Source of the DNA: Bryobacteraceae bacterium
GTDB lineage: Bacteria; Acidobacteriota; Terriglobia; Bryobacterales; Bryobacteraceae
Assembly (NCBI GenBank): GCA_030044325.1
Contig: JASHWA010000034.1
Location: forward strand, 1 to 5,664
Length of the DNA stretch: 5,664 nt
Reading direction: 5' to 3'
Position 1 is the stretch's first letter. Each line of letters starts with the position of its first letter. This document shows, piece by piece, positions 1-5,454 of the stretch. The notes under the pieces were generated by a model that saw only the letters and a list, made by a program, of their open reading frames with translations, had not been told where the DNA came from and ran no database searches. Both the position numbers and the translations under genes were made by a program.

Positions 1-75
1 GGCGCCGGTGTGAATTTCGCGCAGAACAACCTGCGCTATTCGGCGGGCCTGGTCTTCCGGCTGGGCTCGAAATAA
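1..75 (+). CDS. C-terminal end of an outer-membrane beta-barrel-like protein (5' end outside window)
   Basis: Frame 1 reads from the window edge to a TAA at 73-75 and gives the final 24 residues, ending LRYSAGLVFRLGSK. The alternating polar/hydrophobic pattern with aromatic residues, closing on a strand that holds Phe and Leu a few residues before the end, resembles the last beta-strand of outer-membrane barrel proteins, which carries the BAM recognition signal. A strong intrinsic terminator starts 23 bases after the stop, which supports a real gene end. The visible part is too short to say whether the whole protein is a porin, an OmpA-like barrel or another barrel. Calling it a barrel is an inference from one strand. 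Confidence 0.55.
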   Translation, partial: GAGVNFAQNNLRYSAGLVFRLGSK

Positions 76-97
76 GTTTCTTGCGCCTGTTGCGCAT

Positions 98-137
98 ACC
101 CGGCGCGTCGCGAAATGCGCGCCGGGTTTTCTTTCTT
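98..137 (+). terminator. Rho-independent terminator of the barrel-like gene
   Basis: The arm CCCGGCGCG (99-107) pairs perfectly with CGCGCCGGG (118-126). An extra A-T pair (98/127) extends the stem, and the loop is 10 bases. The tract TTTTCTTTCTT (127-137) follows directly on the plus strand. This GC-rich stem plus T-tract is the classic intrinsic terminator shape. On the minus strand the hairpin is not followed by a T-tract, so it probably serves only the plus-strand gene. It touches the stop codon of the convergent minus-strand gene. Confidence 0.9.
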
Positions 138-441
138 ACTGCTCCGTCCAATATCCCGGCCGCGCCCGGACGATCAGGCCGCTTCGTCCCCGACCGCGGA
201 CGACGATCGAGACCGGCGCATCCACCTGGCGCACTCCATCGTCAGTGAGCAAGAATTCGTCGAGCGTCAACCCGTCAATGATGCTGCCCTTTTTATCGGT
301 GACCGTCACCGGCACCAGCACCAGGTGCGCGTTCGCTTGAATGGGCGCTTGCTGTGCGCGCGCGGCGACACTGAGCGCAAAAATCACAGTCAGGGCCGTC
401 AATGGACGCGAATGAAGAGCAATCTTTGCATTAACGTCCAT
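136..441 (-). pseudogene. Internally deleted VWFA-related acidobacterial-family gene
   Basis: This is a 101-residue ORF starting at ATG 441-439. Residues 1-31 look like a signal peptide: a short charged start, a hydrophobic core (LTALTVIFALSVAA) and a cut after ARA. Residues 38-72 (…HLVLVPVTVTDKKG… then LDEFLLTDDGVRQ) match the usual N-terminal segment of VWFA-related acidobacterial proteins (TIGR03436 type). Residues 74-81 (DAPVSIVV) resemble the next strand of that family, but residues 82-98 (RGRGRSGLIVRARPGYW) resemble the family's extreme C-terminus. The von Willebrand A core that should lie between them, normally some 200 or more residues, is absent, so the frame looks like an in-frame fusion of the two edges. 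The product may be non-functional or a small secreted remnant. No good ribosome binding site is visible, and a 12-bp inverted repeat covers the start codon. Family assignment is from memory of conserved phrases. Confidence 0.6.
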
Positions 442-446
442 TGACG
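397..446 (-). promoter_or_regulatory. Perfect 12-bp inverted repeat spanning the start codon of the VWFA remnant
   Basis: CGTCAATGGACG (397-408) is the exact reverse complement of CGTCCATTGACG (435-446), with a 26-base loop between them. In the minus-strand transcript the ATG (441-439) lies inside the first arm, so folding would bury the start codon. Each arm is also itself a small dyad (CGTC/GACG around four bases), so a protein-binding operator is equally possible. The repeat is seen directly; the function is inferred. Confidence 0.4.
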
Positions 447-553
447 CTCATTAAAGGCCCGCCCGCATCCAGCATTTTCGATGCCGCTCGCCGAACGCGT
501 AATAGCGCGGGTAGCCACCGGACTCGATACCCGCCGCGCTACCCTGGATTCTT

Positions 554-2098
554 ATGTCCGATCGATTGAAAGAACTGCGCCGGCGCCACGCGGTCGCCGA
601 AGCCGGCGGAGGCGATCAGCGCCGCGCGCGCCAGCACCAGGAAGGAAAACTGTCCGCCCGCGAGCGCATCGATCTGCTGCTCGACGAAGGCACGTTCGAA
701 GAGATGGACAAGCTGGTGCGCCATCGGTGCAACGACTTCGGCATGCAGGAGCAGGTGATCGACGGCGACGGCTTCGTCACCGGCTACGGCCTGATTCATG
801 CGCGCCCCGCCTACGTTTTCGCGCAGGATTTTACGGTGTTCGGCGGTTCGCTTTCCGAAGCCAACGCGAAAAAAATCGTGAAGATCATGGACATGGCGCT
901 CAAGACCGGAGCTCCCGTGATCGGTTTGAACGACTCCGGCGGCGCGCGCATTCAGGAAGGCGTGGTTTCGCTCGGCGGATACGCCGACATTTTTCTGCGC
1001 AACACGCTTTCAAGCGGAGTGGTCCCGCAGATTTCCGCGATCATGGGACCGTGCGCCGGCGGCGCCGTCTATTCGCCCGCGCTCACCGATTTCATCTTTA
1101 TGGTCGACAAGACCAGCTACATGTTCGTCACCGGACCCGACGTGATCAAGACCGTCACGCATGAAGACGTGACCAAAGAAACGCTCGGCGGCGCCACCAC
1201 CCACAACTCCACCAGCGGTGTGGCGCATTTCATCGCGCACGACGACGCCGATTGCCTGCGCATGGTCCGCGAGCTCCTCAGCTACATCCCCCAAAACAAT
1301 CGCGACGACGCGCCCGTTTATAACAGCGGGGATCCCGCCACGCGTGAGGACAGCGCGCTCGATTCGATCGTTCCCGACGCCTCCAATCAGCCCTACGACA
1401 TCAAAGACGTAATCACCCGCGTGGTCGATCAGGCGAGTTTTTTCGAAGTGCAGGAACATTGGGCGCGAAATATCGTGGTCGGATTCGCGCGCATGGATGG
1501 ACGCTCCATCGGTGTGGTGGCCAATCAGCCCGCGTTTCTCGCCGGATGCCTGGATATCGATCCGTCCAGCAAAGGCGCGCGTTTCGTGCGCTTCTGCGAC
1601 GCCTTCAATATTCCGATTCTGACCTTTGAAGACGTCCCCGGCTTTCTCCCCGGAACCGCGCAGGAGTTCGGCGGAATCATCCGCCACGGCGCCAAGCTCC
1701 TGTACGCATTTTCTGAAGCCACCGTCCCCAAAATCACCGTGATCACGCGCAAGGCCTACGGCGGTGCCTACTGCGTCATGGGATCGAAGCACCTGCGCAC
1801 CGACGTGAACCTCGCCTGGCCCAGCGCCGAGATCGCCGTCATGGGCGCTGAAGGCGCCGTGAACATCGTTTATCGCCGCGAGCTCGCGGCTGCCGAGGAC
1901 CAGGACGCCGTACGCCGCGCCAAAACCGAAGAATTCCGCGACCGCTTCGCGAGCCCCTTCGTCGCCGCCGAGCACGGCTTTCTGGACGACGTAATCGAGC
2001 CCCGCCAAACCCGTCCCCGCGTGATCCGAGCCCTGCGAATGTTAGAAACCAAGGTCGACACCATGCCGCGCAAAAAGCACGGCAACATGCCGCTATAA
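554..2098 (+). CDS. pccB: Acyl-CoA carboxylase carboxyltransferase (beta) subunit, propionyl-CoA carboxylase type
   Basis: This 514-residue cytoplasmic protein has the full length expected of biotin-dependent acyl-CoA carboxylase beta subunits. It moves carboxyl from carboxybiotin to propionyl-CoA (giving methylmalonyl-CoA) or a related acyl-CoA. Two crotonase-like halves are visible. The N-half carries the ARERIDLLLDEGTFEE motif (residues 35-50), DSGGARIQEGV (127-137, glycine-rich acyl-CoA/oxyanion region) and GPCAGGAVYSPAL (165-177). The C-half carries FEDVPGFLPGTAQEFGGIIRHGAK (358-381), RKAYGGAYCVMGSKH (399-413) and AWPSAEIAVMGAEGAVNI (421-438), and ends in the family's KKHGNMPL. The start at 554 is fixed by a TAG in frame at 512-514 with no ATG/GTG/TTG between; the ribosome binding site is weak. 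The residue matching the known acyl-specificity Asp appears to be Cys407, so the exact substrate is less certain than the family. The biotin carboxylase/biotin-carrier subunit is not in the window. Confidence 0.93.
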   Translation: MSDRLKELRRRHAVAEAGGGDQRRARQHQEGKLSARERIDLLLDEGTFEEMDKLVRHRCNDFGMQEQVIDGDGFVTGYGLIHARPAYVFAQDFTVFGGSLSEANAKKIVKIMDMALKTGAPVIGLNDSGGARIQEGVVSLGGYADIFLRNTLSSGVVPQISAIMGPCAGGAVYSPALTDFIFMVDKTSYMFVTGPDVIKTVTHEDVTKETLGGATTHNSTSGVAHFIAHDDADCLRMVRELLSYIPQNNRDDAPVYNSGDPATREDSALDSIVPDASNQPYDIKDVITRVVDQASFFEVQEHWARNIVVGFARMDGRSIGVVANQPAFLAGCLDIDPSSKGARFVRFCDAFNIPILTFEDVPGFLPGTAQEFGGIIRHGAKLLYAFSEATVPKITVITRKAYGGAYCVMGSKHLRTDVNLAWPSAEIAVMGAEGAVNIVYRRELAAAEDQDAVRRAKTEEFRDRFASPFVAAEHGFLDDVIEPRQTRPRVIRALRMLETKVDTMPRKKHGNMPL

Positions 2099-2108
2099 CA
2101 GGCCCCCA

Positions 2109-2317
2109 AAATTACAAAACGAACCCAACTGCCATCAGCCCTGACCCCGAACCGCGAACGAGAGGGAGCGGTCGCCGCCCGAAATTACAAAACGAACCCA
2201 ACTGCCATCAGCCCCGGCCCCGAACCGCGAACGAGAGGGAGCGGTCGCCGCCCGAAATTACAAAACGAACCCAACTATCATCAGCCCCGACCCCGAACCA
2301 CGACCAGAGGGAGCGGT
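2109..2317. repeat. Three tandem copies of a 73-bp intergenic repeat
   Basis: Units start at 2109, 2182 and 2255, each with AAATTACAAAACGAACCCAA, giving an exact 73-bp period. Units 1 and 2 differ at two positions. Unit 3 has about five substitutions and a 1-bp deletion, and it stops after GAGCGGT, lacking the final CGCCGCCCG linker. Each unit carries a short dyad (ACCGC … GCGGT, 12-base loop, for example 2151-2155/2168-2172); unit 3 has a mismatch in it (ACCAC). The array begins 10 bases after the carboxylase stop codon. There are no variable spacers, so it is not CRISPR. The GAGAGGGAGCGGT phrase resembles dispersed intergenic repeats I recall from Acidobacteria and Planctomycetes, but that recollection cannot be verified here. 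Confidence 0.93.
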
Positions 2318-2338
2318 TAAAAGTCGGCCCACCTTAAT

Positions 2339-2387
2339 AAATCCCTTCACCCGATTTCAGTTTAACAGGGGGATGCAAGGGATTTTT
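2339..2387 (+). terminator. Terminator-like hairpin downstream of pccB and its repeats
   Basis: AAATCCCTT (2339-2347) pairs perfectly with AAGGGATTT (2377-2385). The stem can continue inward with CA and CCC pairing to TG and GGG across two single-base bulges (A2373 and C2376). The second arm runs into TTTTT (2383-2387). It is a plausible intrinsic terminator for the pccB transcript. The other strand has a less clean T-rich stretch after the stem, so it might also stop read-through from the minus-strand gene that ends at 2692, about 300 bases away. Confidence 0.55.
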
Positions 2388-2691
2388 CGGAAATTATTGA
2401 GAATATTCGGAAAATCGATACTTCCTGGCCAGGAAGCGTTGATTTTAAGTGATACCGGATTCCCGGAGCCCCGTAGCATGGCGTTGACAGGAGAATAGGT
2501 GAGAGTCGCGATTCAATACAGCAACCCAGTTCGGTCCGATAGAAAGGCGGATCGGAACCAGGGGAGTCAGTTTATAAAACGGAGCTTAACAGGAGTAAAC
2601 AGCACGGGAATATTACGCTCCGGCCCGATGTTGAAACCAACAGGTGTCCGCCATTGGCCGCTGAACCGAGGCATGGACGCGCGGTTTCCCC
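2388..2691. other. Gene-free stretch with a perfect 16-bp palindrome and short direct repeats
   Basis: I see no convincing gene on either strand. The left part is AT-richer than its surroundings. It holds TTCGGAAA twice (2386-2393 and 2406-2413, 20 bases apart) and the perfect palindrome CTTCCTGGCCAGGAAG (2421-2436). A looser hairpin (TCCGAT 2535-2540 / ATCGGA 2551-2556) and two purine-rich ribosome-binding-like sequences (AGGAGA near 2490 and AGGAG near 2590) lie further right. A GTG-initiated 85-codon frame from 2499 runs into the antisense of the neighbouring gene and resembles no family I know. The stretch could be the scar of a lost gene or mobile element. Confidence 0.5.
2421..2436. promoter_or_regulatory. 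Perfect 16-bp palindrome, possible protein-binding site
   Basis: CTTCCTGGCCAGGAAG is identical to its reverse complement, with no spacer, and no T-tract follows on either side, so it does not look like a terminator. It follows the direct repeats TTCGGAAA by 8 bases. No promoter or gene start can be assigned next to it, so a role as an operator is only a possibility. Confidence 0.35.
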
Positions 2692-4467
2692 TTATTCAGG
2701 CAACCCGAGTTTTTTCCGTAGCGCCGTCAAGCGCGGATCGCCGCGCAGCAAAGTGAACTCCGGGTAGGTCAAGTCCCGCCCCAGCCGCACCGGTCCCAGC
2801 GCGGCGGCGCGCTCCAATGCGTCGAGCGTGCGGCCCCGATCGCCGATCCCCGCAAAAGTCAGCGCCTGATTATACGCGTCGGAGTTCCTGGCCGCGAGCT
2901 TCTCGGCATCATCCCGGCGGCCGGCCCGCCCGTACGCGTAGCCGAGAACGCCCTCGAGCGACCCGTCGTATTCATCGCCCCTGCCGATGTCGTCCTCCAG
3001 GATCTGAATGGCTTCCTGAGTCCTGCCCTGACCCAGACGAGAGCGCGCCAGCCATTCGTCCTTGCCCGGAAAATCCGCAGGCAGGTTCAGGCAAATTCCG
3101 GCCGCCTCATCGAATTGACCCGCCGCCATCAGCGCGTTGGCGAGAATAAAGCGCAGCCGCGGCGCGAACGGATCATTCCGGGCCGCGCTGCGCAGATCGC
3201 GGATCGCCTCCCGAATCCTCCCCAGCGGAAACAGCAGGCTGAGCGCGAAATTCGCATGCGTCACCGAATCGCTCGAATCCAGTTCGAGAGCGCGGCGGAA
3301 ATTCTTTTCCGAGCTCTCCCATTGCGCCTGCCGCGCATCCACCATCCCCAGCGCCCCGTACGCTTCCGCCAGCAGCGGATCCAGTTCGAGCGCTTTTTGC
3401 GCGGCCTGCCGCATCTTCTCGAACTCCCCGGCGGAATCGAACTGCGAGGTTCCCGAACGCGCCACCAGCGCTGAAGCAAGCCCCGCATACGCGGGTGCGA
3501 AGGAGGGATCCCTGGCAATGACCTCTTCGAACCGCGACACGGCGCGCACATCGCCGGTCACGCCTTGCCGGACTCCCAGCGCCCTTGCCTGAAGGTACAG
3601 ATCGTAGGCTTCGGCGCTGGTCTCATAACGCCTGCGGCCGCGTCCCAGCTTCAGGCGCAGACTGTTGACGATCCCCAGCGAAATCTCGTCCTGGACCGCG
3701 AACACGTCCGTCATGGCGCGCTCATAACGTCCGGACCACAGGGGCGAATCGTCGCGCACCCGAACCAGTTGCGCATCCACGCGCAACTGCCCGCCGGCCC
3801 TGAGAACCGAACCCTCCAGGATATAGTCCGCATTCAGCTCTTTTCCCACCTCGTGCACGTTCCGCGGTTTGCCCTTGTAAGCAAACGAGGACGTGCGCGA
3901 ACGCGTCGAGATCCCGTCGATCAGCGACAGGTTGCGGATCAGCTCATCCGTGAGCCCGTCGGCGAAGTAGTCGCCGGCGGGATCGCGGCTCAAGTTTTCG
4001 AGCGGCAGAACGGCAATGCCGACCGGGACGCTCCGGTGTGTCAGCCACCAGCCAATCCCCAGAGCGGCCACGAAGACCGCCGCGGCCGCCATCCAGATCC
4101 AACGACGCGATCCCCGGGGCCGGCCGTCTCGCGATTGAAACGCTGGAATGTAGCCGCCCTTGGGAAGCTCGATGACAATCGGGTCGTCCTTGCCTTCGCC
4201 GACGTAGTATTCCGCCAGCCGCGCGCGCAGCCGGCCGGCTTCGGTGCGCACGATCGAATCCTGCGCCGGATCGTGGTCGGTTCTGCGCCCGAACACCTCG
4301 ACCGCAATCACGGACTCTTTGAGTTGTTGATCGTTGCCTTCGAGATGCCGGTCGGCGAGGAAGCGGAGAAACCGGCTCATGCGCTCATTTCGAAGAAAAC
4401 CGGGGCTCGCGAGCACACGTTCCAGTTGACGGCGCCCGGCTTCCAACTCTGTGCGCGCGCTGGGCAC
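2692..4467 (-). CDS. Membrane-anchored regulator-like protein: winged-helix-like N-terminus, one TM helix, TolB-like domain, TPR repeats
   Basis: With a GTG start at 4467-4465 this is a 591-residue protein. Residues about 5-111 form a domain with FLRNERMSRFLRFLADRHLEG, LKESVIAVEVFGR, DSIVRTEAGRLRARLAEYY and IELPKGGYIPAF. The last two blocks are laid out like the recognition helix and C-terminal hairpin of OmpR/CadC winged helices, though this is my inference. One TM helix follows (about 123-142, IWMAAAAVFVAALGIGWWL). Next is a TolB/FlgO-like segment, probably periplasmic (about 148-275: IAVLPLENLSRDP, YFADGLTDELI, YILEGSVLRAGGQLRVDAQL, then PLWSGRY), and TPR-like helical repeats from about 287 to 555 (AEAYGALGMVDARQAQWESS is one). 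A frame open to TTG at 4494 would add nine residues; I prefer GTG because homologous N-termini, as I recall them, begin near PSARTELEAGRRQL. The likely role is signal sensing or protein scaffolding linked to transcription; the ligand and targets are unknown. Confidence 0.8.
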   Translation of the reverse strand: MPSARTELEAGRRQLERVLASPGFLRNERMSRFLRFLADRHLEGNDQQLKESVIAVEVFGRRTDHDPAQDSIVRTEAGRLRARLAEYYVGEGKDDPIVIELPKGGYIPAFQSRDGRPRGSRRWIWMAAAAVFVAALGIGWWLTHRSVPVGIAVLPLENLSRDPAGDYFADGLTDELIRNLSLIDGISTRSRTSSFAYKGKPRNVHEVGKELNADYILEGSVLRAGGQLRVDAQLVRVRDDSPLWSGRYERAMTDVFAVQDEISLGIVNSLRLKLGRGRRRYETSAEAYDLYLQARALGVRQGVTGDVRAVSRFEEVIARDPSFAPAYAGLASALVARSGTSQFDSAGEFEKMRQAAQKALELDPLLAEAYGALGMVDARQAQWESSEKNFRRALELDSSDSVTHANFALSLLFPLGRIREAIRDLRSAARNDPFAPRLRFILANALMAAGQFDEAAGICLNLPADFPGKDEWLARSRLGQGRTQEAIQILEDDIGRGDEYDGSLEGVLGYAYGRAGRRDDAEKLAARNSDAYNQALTFAGIGDRGRTLDALERAAALGPVRLGRDLTYPEFTLLRGDPRLTALRKKLGLPE

Positions 4468-4474
4468 GTTTCCG

Positions 4475-4504
4475 AGAATACACCTTATTTTCAAGCGCGT
4501 GCAA
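4475..4504 (-). promoter_or_regulatory. Candidate promoter of the membrane regulator gene
   Basis: Read on the minus strand, TTGCAC (4504-4499) and TATTCT (4480-4475) are separated by 18 bases. The -10 matches four of six consensus bases and the -35 matches three. The expected transcription start falls within a base or two of the GTG at 4467, so the message could be leaderless. That would also explain the missing Shine-Dalgarno sequence. The assignment is tentative. Confidence 0.3.
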
Positions 4505-4539
4505 ATGTATGAAACAGTCTTTCAACGTGCACGCGCTTG
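4492..4539. promoter_or_regulatory. Perfect 12-bp inverted repeat in the divergent intergenic region, operator candidate
   Basis: CAAGCGCGTGCA (4492-4503) is the exact reverse complement of TGCACGCGCTTG (4528-4539), with a 24-base spacer. It lies between two divergent genes, and its left arm overlaps the proposed -35 of the minus-strand gene. The right arm also contains the 8-bp palindrome CGTGCACG (4526-4533). Two half-sites centred 36 bp apart, between 3 and 4 helical turns, could be bound by a dimer pair. Autoregulation by the divergent winged-helix-like protein is an attractive but untested idea. Confidence 0.45.
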
Positions 4540-4597
4540 CCATTTCCGGGGGCCGGGTCCATCGTGGATGCCGGAATCGATTTCCAAAGGAATCCCC

Positions 4598-4605
4598 AAG
4601 GAGGA
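4598..4605 (+). promoter_or_regulatory. Strong ribosome binding site that fixes the start of the secreted protein
   Basis: AAGGAGGA ends three bases before the ATG at 4609. This near-consensus Shine-Dalgarno sequence decides against the in-frame upstream ATG at 4537, which would place 24 non-hydrophobic residues before an obvious signal peptide. Confidence 0.85.
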
Positions 4606-4608
4606 GAC

Positions 4609-5181
4609 ATGAAAGCGCAGCTCTTTTTCACCCTGGCTTGCACCCTGGCGGCGGCGTTCGCGCCGGCTCAGGACCTGCGGGAGGTGCACTTCAGCGGCAT
4701 CCTGAACGACTATTCGCCCTCGACGGTCTCCGGCGGACCGTGGGAAATTCGCGGCGATTGGTCCCTGGACGTACAAAGAACGGGCACCGCCAATTTTTCA
4801 GCGGACCTGAACATGGAGACGTCCGATTACGGCATCACCAGCTCCGGGGTGGACCCGACCAACCCGGCGACCCGATCTCCACACACTCACCACATCGTCA
4901 TGACGAACGCTACAGTCAGCTATGATCCGAGCGTCTGCCCCGCCAACAGCCCGGCCACCACCGGAACATCCGCTGTCGTGGTCACCGGTCCTGCCACGAC
5001 CAGCGGCAACGGGAGCCCGGCGTCGTTCGAATCGAAGGGCGCCTCCACGCTCCAGGTATGCATCACCGGAGGCTCGGAGGTCGATTTTTCAAACGTGACT
5101 CTGGTGTACACAGGACCAGCAACGGGCCATTTCGGCCCGCAACCGATCCACGGAGTGGTGCGCAAGGTATCGACGCAATAA
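4609..5181 (+). CDS. Secreted protein of unknown function with an HTHH motif
   Basis: This 190-residue protein has a clear Sec signal peptide: MKAQLFFTLACTLAAAFAPA, with cleavage likely after APA (about residue 20). The mature part is rich in Gly, Ser and Thr, has alternating beta-type hydrophobicity and shows no TM helix, so a compact extracytoplasmic beta protein is likely. Notable pieces are VHFSGILNDYSPS (26-38), SLDVQRTGTANFSADLNME (52-70), the histidine cluster HTHH (92-95), two mature-region cysteines (110 and 151) that could form a disulfide, and GHFGPQPIHGVV (173-184). The HFSG and IHGVV elements near the two ends recall small secreted proteins from soil bacteria that I have seen only as hypothetical. 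Four histidines in the mid and C-terminal parts could bind metal. I do not recognise a function. It is divergent from the membrane regulator and 13 bases upstream of a broken toxin-antitoxin pair. Confidence 0.85.
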   Translation: MKAQLFFTLACTLAAAFAPAQDLREVHFSGILNDYSPSTVSGGPWEIRGDWSLDVQRTGTANFSADLNMETSDYGITSSGVDPTNPATRSPHTHHIVMTNATVSYDPSVCPANSPATTGTSAVVVTGPATTSGNGSPASFESKGASTLQVCITGGSEVDFSNVTLVYTGPATGHFGPQPIHGVVRKVSTQ

Positions 5182-5194
5182 ATACACTACTCCG

Positions 5195-5454
5195 TTGAAC
5201 CTGACCGTCAAGAACATTCCGGAGGAGGTCTGTAAGGGGCCTTAAGCAGTCAGCCAAAGAGCATCGGCGAAGCCTGAACGCGGAAGCGATTTGGGTTTCT
5301 TGCCCAGTCGGTCGAACAGGATCGACGCCGGCGCTCGCTTCCGGACGTGCTCAAGCAGATGAGGGCATTCAGGGCAACCCTGCCACTGATGCCTGACAGC
5401 GCCCCGCTGATCCGCGCGGAACGCCGGCGGGAGCGTCAAATTGACCGTCATTGA
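5195..5454 (+). pseudogene. FitA/VapB-type antitoxin gene broken by two +1 frameshifts
   Basis: The coding sequence is spread over three frames. From TTG 5195 it reads MNLTVKNIPEEVCK, the usual start of an Arc/FitA-type ribbon-helix-helix antitoxin, then hits a stop at 5243-5245. Dropping one G from the GGGG run (5236-5239) restores GLKQSAKEHRRSLNAEAIW; RRSLNAEAI is the hallmark of this family's helix. Dropping one G from the GGG run (5293-5295) restores FLAQSVEQDRRRRSLPDVLK and onward to SAPLIRAERRRERQ, ending at TGA 5452-5454. Corrected, it is 85 residues, the normal length, and its end overlaps the toxin start by 14 bases, as in typical vapBC operons. The lesions could be true decay or base-calling errors in short G runs. 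An intact antitoxin would bind the operon promoter and neutralise the toxin. Confidence 0.8.

Noticed and set aside
98..137. Bidirectional use of the terminator for the VWFA remnant
   Set aside because: On the minus strand the hairpin is followed by TATGCGCAAC, not a T-tract.
481..1164. 227-codon plus-strand frame overlapping the start of pccB
   Set aside because: It is extremely arginine-rich low-complexity translation, one base out of frame with the intact carboxylase.
1010..2008. 332-codon open frame on the minus strand inside pccB
   Set aside because: It is antisense to a protein with unmistakable carboxyltransferase motifs. Its translation has no recognisable motif, and long antisense frames are expected in GC-rich coding DNA.
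2109..2317. Possible CRISPR array
   Set aside because: The 73-bp units are head-to-tail without variable spacers, and no cas gene is nearby.
2499..2756. 85-codon GTG-started frame with an AGGAGA just upstream
   Set aside because: The ribosome-binding-like sequence is tempting, but the product resembles no family and its last third is antisense to the TPR gene's C-terminus.
3565..4512. 315-codon open frame on the plus strand opposite the TPR protein
   Set aside because: The opposite strand encodes clear TolB-like and TPR sequence. This frame is rich in Arg, Gln and Pro without domain features, as a GC-driven shadow would be.
4609..4668. Lipoprotein signal around Cys11 of the secreted protein
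   Set aside because: The residues before the cysteine do not fit a lipobox (Thr at -3), and the hydrophobic core continues after it to a normal signal peptidase I site.
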